Of a DNA stretch of 9,142 bases, positions 5,089-9,142 are shown in pieces; position 1 is the stretch's first letter; every line of letters starts with the position of its first letter. Source of the stretch: Methanobacteriota archaeon (lineage in GTDB: Archaea; Hydrothermarchaeota; Hydrothermarchaeia; Hydrothermarchaeales; JACQPM01); contig JACQPM010000057.1 in NCBI GenBank assembly GCA_016207475.1, forward strand, positions 1 through 9,142. Direction: 5' to 3'. The notes under the pieces are model-generated. The model was not told the origin of the DNA and made no database searches. It worked only from the letters and a program-made list of their open reading frames with translations. The translations under genes and the position numbers were made by a program.

Positions 5089-6744
5089 TTATGCCGCTTC
5101 TCCTAAAATAGCCTGTAGATCTTCGGCCGGCGTGCTTATCGGCTTGATGTTGAATTTTTTGACCAGCACATCCAGGACATTGGGGGTAATAAAGGCTGGC
5201 AGGCTGGGCCCCAGCCGGATATCCCGAACCCCCAGATAAAGCAGGGTCAACAAGATGGCCGTCGCCTTCTGTTCGTACCAGGAGAGTACCAAGGAAAGCG
5301 GCAGGTCGTTCACCTCGCAGTCGAAGGCCTTGGCCAGGGCCCCGGCAATCTGGATGGCCGAGTAGGCGTCGTTGCACTGGCCGATGTCGATGAGCCTGGG
5401 CACGCCGTCTATGGCGCCGAGGTCCTTATCGAAGAACCGGAACTTTCCGCAGGCAAGGGTCAGGACCACGCAGTCCTTGGGGACCTTCTCGACGAACTCG
5501 GTGTAGTAGTTCCGGCCGGGTTTGGCGCCGTCGCAACCGGCCACCAGGAAGAAGCGCCTGATCTTGCCGGCCTTGACGTAGTCAATCACGGTGTCTATCA
5601 CCCGGCCCATGGGATGGTCCCGGAGCACGGTGTTGTGGGCGTAGCCGACCCACACCGAGCCCTTGTTGGTGTCCTCGGGGAACCCCTCCATGGTCAAGGT
5701 CTTCTCGATGACGGGGGTGAAGTCCTTGTCTTTGATGTGGACGACTCTGGGCCATCCAACCAGTCCGGTGGTAAAGATATTTCCCTTGTACACCTCCTGC
5801 GGCTTCTGGATGCAGTTGGTGGTCATCAGGATGGTGCCTGGGAACGAGGCGAATTCCTTGGTTTGATTCTGCCAGGCAGTGCCATAATGTCCGTACAGGT
5901 GGGGATACTTCTTCAGGCCGGGATAGCCGTGGCAGGGCAGCATCTCGCCGTGGGTATAGATGTTTATACCTTTGCCCTCCGTCTGTTTGAGGAGTTCCTC
6001 GAGATCCTTGAGGTCGTGGCCTGAGATCAGGATCGCCTTTCCTTTTTTGGCCCCTAAGGGCACCTGGGTGGGTACAGGATGGCCATATCTGCCGGTGTTA
6101 CCGGCATCAAGCAGCTCCATGGCCCGCAGGTTTATCTCGCCGCATTTTAAAACCAGGGCCATCCAGTCCTCCATACTCAGGTCTTTCCTGAGGATGGACG
6201 CCAATCCTTCGTGTATAAACGCATACACCTTTTCGTCTTTCTGGCCCAGGATCGCTGCATGGTCGGTGTATGCGGCCACCCCTTTTATTCCGAAGAGTAG
6301 GATGTGCTTGAGGGAACGGATGTCAGGGTTCTCAGTGGGGTCGGCCTTCAGGCTCACCGCTTCCGCCTGTTTGATTATCCCCTCCTCTGTGGGGGCTGGC
6401 ATAAAATTTGCCGCAACTTCAGTGAACTCGGTCTTCCCGCCGGCAGCCTTGACCTTCGCCTTCAGCGTATTCCGCAGCTCCACTGTACGCTTTATGAGCT
6501 CAACAAAGCGTTCTGGATCAAAATCCACATTGGTCAAGGTCGAGAACATTGCCTCGCAGGCGAAGAGATCGACTTCCGGGTAGGTGATGCCCACCTTGCG
6601 GCCTTCCACCGCATAGAGGGAGAGGCCCTGGAGCGCGTGGATCAGCAGGTCCTGCAGGGCGGCAACTTCAGGCTTTTTGCCACATACTCCTACGACTGTA
6701 CAGTCTTGGCCTTTGGCGGTTTGCTCACATTGATAACAGAACAT
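5089..6744 (-). CDS. hcp: Hybrid cluster protein (hydroxylamine reductase / NO reductase), class I
   Basis: Hcp is a cytosolic Fe-S enzyme that reduces hydroxylamine to ammonia in vitro. In E. coli it also reduces NO and nitrosylates proteins. From the ATG at 6744 it has 551 aa, full length. The N-terminal cysteines C3, C6, C15 and C21 (C-x2-C-x8-C-x5-C) are the [4Fe-4S] pattern of class I enzymes from anaerobes. All hybrid-cluster ligands are visible: H243 (SGHD), E267 (THGEM), C311 (TTNC), C404 (AGCDG), C432 (LACGK), C457 (GQCND), E491 and K493 (WYEQK). GTG at 6756 would add four residues, but ATG is preferred: it gives the canonical MFCYQCEQTA start with GGAG at 6755-6752. Codon use differs from its neighbours (more CTG and TTG for Leu, more CGG for Arg), suggesting horizontal transfer. 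No Hcr reductase is nearby. Confidence 0.96.
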   Translation of the reverse strand: MFCYQCEQTAKGQDCTVVGVCGKKPEVAALQDLLIHALQGLSLYAVEGRKVGITYPEVDLFACEAMFSTLTNVDFDPERFVELIKRTVELRNTLKAKVKAAGGKTEFTEVAANFMPAPTEEGIIKQAEAVSLKADPTENPDIRSLKHILLFGIKGVAAYTDHAAILGQKDEKVYAFIHEGLASILRKDLSMEDWMALVLKCGEINLRAMELLDAGNTGRYGHPVPTQVPLGAKKGKAILISGHDLKDLEELLKQTEGKGINIYTHGEMLPCHGYPGLKKYPHLYGHYGTAWQNQTKEFASFPGTILMTTNCIQKPQEVYKGNIFTTGLVGWPRVVHIKDKDFTPVIEKTLTMEGFPEDTNKGSVWVGYAHNTVLRDHPMGRVIDTVIDYVKAGKIRRFFLVAGCDGAKPGRNYYTEFVEKVPKDCVVLTLACGKFRFFDKDLGAIDGVPRLIDIGQCNDAYSAIQIAGALAKAFDCEVNDLPLSLVLSWYEQKATAILLTLLYLGVRDIRLGPSLPAFITPNVLDVLVKKFNIKPISTPAEDLQAILGEAA

Positions 6745-6782
6745 AGTGCTCTCCACTTTCCTCCCACCTTAATATGTTCTTT

Positions 6783-6798
6783 CCCAAACATGTTAGGG
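6783..6798. promoter_or_regulatory. Candidate operator palindrome in the hcp promoter
   Basis: CCCAAACATGTTAGGG is a 16-bp inverted repeat with a single mismatched position pair. It lies between the hcp TATA box and the gene, about where transcription should start, so a bound repressor would block initiation. It does not resemble the bacterial HcpR or FNR consensus, and the regulator is unknown. Confidence 0.45.
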
Positions 6799-6804
6799 AC
6801 AACA

Positions 6805-6811
6805 TTTATAG
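6805..6811 (-). promoter_or_regulatory. TATA box of hcp
   Basis: Read on the minus strand, CTATAAATG gives a TATA element about 60 nt before the ATG, predicting a start near 6783 and a leader of about 40 nt. It shows that hcp is readable by an archaeal transcription system. Confidence 0.5.
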
Positions 6812-6863
6812 CGTCTCATAACGCGACGGAAGGAGGCCACCGTCAAAGAAGGGGAGTCTATCT

Positions 6864-6954
6864 TCAAGCCTGAGGAGATCTTCACCAAGGCGTGCGAGAT
6901 CCTAGAAGCCAAGGCCACGGAGATGGCCTCCCTCCTCTAGGTATATATACCAGT
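6864..6954 (+). pseudogene. Duplicated rpoD 3' end plus TATA box (block A, copy 2)
   Basis: This is a 91-bp exact copy of 4735-4825: the last 24 codons of rpoD, its stop (6938-6940) and the tRNA-Leu TATA box (6940-6951). The reading frame continues upstream only to a TAG at 6809-6811 and contains no start codon, so no protein can be made. Perfect identity points to a recent event, or to an assembly artefact. Confidence 0.9.
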
Positions 6955-7002
6955 CGAGTCTGGTCAAAGGCGCTAGCTTGAGGGGCTAGTTCCTTAGTGG
7001 AT
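6955..7002 (+). pseudogene. tRNA-Leu(GAG) fragment (block B, copy 2)
   Basis: An exact 48-bp copy of tRNA-Leu positions 4867-4914. The anticodon arm (6973-6989, anticodon at 6980-6982) and most of the variable arm are intact. Both acceptor strands, most of the D stem 5' strand and the T arm are missing, so it cannot work as a tRNA. It is joined directly to block A with 41 bp lost. Confidence 0.92.
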
Positions 7003-7084
7003 CCCTATGGTCGGATGCTCTTCCAGTGTTGCCAATCTCTCATAGCCTCATCGTAGCCGTTAGCTTTAAAACATAATAGGAAAA

Positions 7085-7092
7085 TTTTTATA
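7085..7092 (+). promoter_or_regulatory. TATA box of the NO reductase gene
   Basis: TTTTTATA within an A/T-rich stretch lies about 40 nt before the GTG at 7128, predicting a start near 7115 and a short leader. Just upstream, 7069-7080 reads AAACATAATAGG, similar (10 of 12 bases) to AAACATGTTAGG in the hcp operator. Confidence 0.55.
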
Positions 7093-7127
7093 GTAGCCTG
7101 TGGGATAGAGACCATCAAGGGGTGGCG

Positions 7128-9142
7128 GTGTTGGTATCCAGTACGCTCAAGAAGGTACTCCTTCTCTCCTTCGTCCTCTCTACGGTCGTCCTGCTGATCG
7201 GCGGCTACTATACCTCTAAGAACACGGTCCCATATCCTGGGAAGGTCGTGGCCGGCGAGAAGGCCCTCACCGGAGGAGAAGCTATAAAAAGCGGTGAGGG
7301 GGTGTGGCAGAAGTACGGCCTCATGGACCTGGGTTCCGTCTGGGGCCATGGGACCCTCAGGGGGCCCGACTTCTCGGCCCTCACCCTCCACATGATGGGC
7401 GCAGAGATGCGGGACTACCTCTCCATGGATCTCTACAAAAAGCCCTATGCCCAACTGGACCCCAGCGACAGGGCAGTCATAGATGCCAAGACCATCTTCG
7501 AGATCAAGGAGAATCGTTATGATGCCACCGGAGACATCCTCACCCTGACACCCTCCCAGGCCTACGCCTACGGGAAGATAAGGGAATACTACCAGAAGAT
7601 GTTCTCGGAGGGCTCCAAGGGGTACAACATCCTCCCTGGGCTCATAAAGAGCGAGGGCGAGAGGGGCGACCTCGCAGACTTCTTCTTCTGGACGGCCTGG
7701 GCCGCCGGCACCAAGCGGCCGGGGGAGGATTACACGTACACAACCAACTGGCCCAGGGACCCTTCCGTGGGCAATGACATAGCCCCCCTCGTGATCATCT
7801 GGAGCTACGTCTCCCTCCTGGCAATGCTCCTGGGTCTTGGCGTAGTTATCTACGTCATCCATAACTATCGCTTCTGGGGAGGTGCAGGCTGCGGACCGGA
7901 AGCGGCCCGGCGGCTGATCGCCGCTCCCATCACCTCCAGCCAGAGGACCGCCGCTCTATTTCTCCTGGTGGCGTTGGCCCTATTCCTGGTCCAAACTCTC
8001 TTCGGGGGCCTGATGGCTCACTACACCGTCAATCCCCTGGACTTCTACGGCCTGGACTTCATAGTCAAGCTCTTCCCCTACAACCTCGCCAAGAGCTGGC
8101 ACCTCCAGCTGGCGATCTTCTGGATCGCCTCCTCCTGGATCGGCGCCTCTCTCTACCTGGCCCCTCTCCTCGGGGGCAGGGAGCCGAGGTATCAGGGGCT
8201 CCTGGTCAAGATACTCTTCGCCGCAGTCCTCATCGTGGCCGTGGGCAGCCTCCTGGGAGAGGCCGCCGGGATCAAGGGCCTCCTGCCGGGGGAGCTCTGG
8301 TACTGGTTCGGCCACCAGGGATGGGAGTTCCTGGAGCTGGGGCGCTTCTGGCAGACCCTCCTCTTCGTCGGCCTCCTCCTCTGGCTCGTCCTGGTCTTCC
8401 GGGCTGTGAGGAACCTCTTCCAGCGGGGGCAGGAGATGGGGGACATCCCCCACCTGTATATCTACAGCGCCATCGTGATCGTGGCCTTCTTCGCCTTCAC
8501 CTTCCTTGTCAGGAGGGACACCCACATAACAGTCTCGGATTATTGGCGGTGGTGGATGGTCCATGTCTGGGTGGAGTCGCTCTTCGAGTTCTTCGCCGTT
8601 GCGATAACGGCGCTCGTCACCATCTACCTGGGCCTTGTAGGGAGGCCCGGGGCCGTCAGGATCGTCTATCTATCCGCAACCCTCGCCTTCGTCACGGGCA
8701 TCATTGGCACCGGCCATCACTACCTCTGGTTCGGGGACCCGGCCTTCTGGGTGGCCGTGGGCGGCGTCTTCTCCACCCTGGAACCCCTCCCCCTCATCAC
8801 CCTCGTGGCACGGGCATGGAGGGAGCAGGCGCACCTGGAGAGCAGCGGGGTCGACTTCCCCTACAAGTGGCCCATGCGGTTCCTGATAGCCTCTTCCCTC
8901 TGGAATTTCCTGGGCGCCGGGGTCTTCGGCTTCATCCTCACGACCCCCGTGGCCAATTACTATGAGCACTCCACCTACCTCACCATGAACCACGGCCACA
9001 CGGCCCTCTTCGGGACGTACGGGATGCTTTCCATAGCCCTCATCCTGATCGCCTACCGGGGGATCGTCAGGCCCGAGTTCTGGGACGACAGGCCCCTCAA
9101 GCTTTCCTTCTGGGCCCTGAACCTGGGCTTCTTCTTCATGGC
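7128..9142 (+). CDS. norB: Quinol-dependent nitric oxide reductase (qNOR), 3' end beyond the window
   Basis: This membrane enzyme of the heme-copper oxidase superfamily reduces two NO to N2O using quinol. The window shows 671 codons; family members usually have about 750-800 aa, so the C-terminus is missing. Residues 9-27 form a first membrane helix, followed by the extracytoplasmic domain unique to qNOR (28 to about 215, with GSVWGHG, FFFWTAWAAGT near 185 and NWP at 207-209). Then come many hydrophobic helices. Metal ligands are visible: H325 (SWHLQ, heme b), H479 with E483 and E487 (HVWVESLFE, FeB site), H530-H531 (GTGHHYLW, FeB), H622 and H624 (NHGHTALFG, hemes). The quinol-site region reads AHYTVNP (H298, N302). 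GTG 7128 is chosen for its AGGGG (7118-7122); GTG 7122 is possible. Codon use resembles the ribosomal genes, unlike hcp. Confidence 0.94.
   Translation, partial: MLVSSTLKKVLLLSFVLSTVVLLIGGYYTSKNTVPYPGKVVAGEKALTGGEAIKSGEGVWQKYGLMDLGSVWGHGTLRGPDFSALTLHMMGAEMRDYLSMDLYKKPYAQLDPSDRAVIDAKTIFEIKENRYDATGDILTLTPSQAYAYGKIREYYQKMFSEGSKGYNILPGLIKSEGERGDLADFFFWTAWAAGTKRPGEDYTYTTNWPRDPSVGNDIAPLVIIWSYVSLLAMLLGLGVVIYVIHNYRFWGGAGCGPEAARRLIAAPITSSQRTAALFLLVALALFLVQTLFGGLMAHYTVNPLDFYGLDFIVKLFPYNLAKSWHLQLAIFWIASSWIGASLYLAPLLGGREPRYQGLLVKILFAAVLIVAVGSLLGEAAGIKGLLPGELWYWFGHQGWEFLELGRFWQTLLFVGLLLWLVLVFRAVRNLFQRGQEMGDIPHLYIYSAIVIVAFFAFTFLVRRDTHITVSDYWRWWMVHVWVESLFEFFAVAITALVTIYLGLVGRPGAVRIVYLSATLAFVTGIIGTGHHYLWFGDPAFWVAVGGVFSTLEPLPLITLVARAWREQAHLESSGVDFPYKWPMRFLIASSLWNFLGAGVFGFILTTPVANYYEHSTYLTMNHGHTALFGTYGMLSIALILIAYRGIVRPEFWDDRPLKLSFWALNLGFFFM

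Larger units (their letters stand above)
6757..7127. other. Divergent intergenic region between hcp and the NO reductase gene
   Basis: This 371-bp stretch has no supportable gene. From left to right it holds the hcp leader, the candidate operator, the hcp TATA box, an unexplained 52-bp stretch (6812-6863, containing an orphan AAGGAGG at 6830-6836), the two duplicated blocks (6864-7002), then 125 bp with the reductase promoter. The only start-to-stop frame noted in the last part, at 7007, encodes 12 residues without a ribosome-binding site. Confidence 0.7.

Noticed and set aside
4909..5106. Open frame of 65 codons on the plus strand after tRNA-Leu
   Set aside because: It starts inside tRNA-Leu, crosses the hairpins and 19-bp repeats, ends inside hcp and has no ribosome-binding site or recognisable protein features.
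5614..6583. Plus-strand open frames opposite hcp
   Set aside because: They overlap the hcp gene, which has all cluster ligands. Their translations look like antisense shadow without known motifs.
6812..6940. Possible small gene ending in the copied rpoD tail, with AAGGAGG at 6830-6836
   Set aside because: No ATG, GTG or TTG lies at a suitable distance in the frame, and a stop codon closes it at 6809.
6955..7002. Second functional tRNA-Leu
   Set aside because: Both acceptor strands, most of the D stem 5' strand and the T arm are missing, so it cannot fold as a tRNA.
7007..7045. Twelve-codon upstream open frame before the NO reductase gene
   Set aside because: It has an ATG and a stop but no ribosome-binding site, and a frame this short is expected by chance.
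4942..7127. Insertion sequence or integrase-bearing element around hcp
   Set aside because: No transposase or integrase frame and no terminal inverted repeats are visible; only direct repeats derived from the local rpoD/tRNA-Leu sequence are present.
7005..7862. Open frame of 285 codons on the minus strand
   Set aside because: It is antisense to the NO reductase gene, whose frame shows clear qNOR motifs. The long frame is a by-product of GC-rich codons.

Overview
The window is archaeal DNA. It carries the archaeal translation/transcription superoperon (cytidylate kinase, eL14, Cbf5, an MJ0882-like methyltransferase, tRNA-Ser, uS13, uS4, uS11, Rpo3, tRNA-Leu) with archaeal TATA boxes and Shine-Dalgarno sites. 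AGG, ATA and CTC codons are frequent, and GC is fairly high. The gene set and order are euryarchaeal, and the ribosomal proteins look most like Thermoplasmatota-type lineages. That placement is an impression from protein similarity, not a computed result. A quinol-dependent nitric oxide reductase implies a quinone-containing, respiring organism rather than a typical methanogen.

Region 1 (1-2487) is a tightly packed plus-strand operon: cmk, rpl14e, cbf5 and a methyltransferase, with gaps of 4 nt, 0 nt and a 17-nt overlap. It runs into tRNA-Ser(UGA). The last 10 nt of the methyltransferase gene are also the first 10 nt of the tRNA, so its stop codon is tRNA positions U8-A9-G10.

Region 2 (2510-4941) starts with a TATA box and encodes uS13, uS4, uS11 and Rpo3, followed by tRNA-Leu(GAG) with its own TATA box. 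uS13 and uS4 carry long tails of opposite charge.

Region 3 (4942-7127) is the unusual part. In many euryarchaea rpl18e, rpl13, rps9 and rpoN follow tRNA-Leu; here they are absent. Downstream come a 19-bp direct repeat of the tRNA-Leu 3' edge, several T-run/A-run hairpins and a complete hybrid cluster protein gene (hcp) on the minus strand with codon use unlike its neighbours. Beyond hcp lies a second, 100 % identical but partial copy of the rpoD 3' end plus tRNA-Leu (91 bp + 48 bp, with 41 bp missing at the join). This looks like the scar of an insertion or duplication next to a tRNA gene; an assembly chimera must also be excluded.

Region 4 (7128-9142) is a single-subunit quinol nitric oxide reductase gene on the plus strand that runs off the end of the window. 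hcp and the reductase are divergently arranged and both act on reactive nitrogen species, so together they look like a small nitrosative-stress or NO-reducing module attached to the broken end of a ribosomal superoperon. The duplicated tRNA promoter points at the reductase gene and may drive it.
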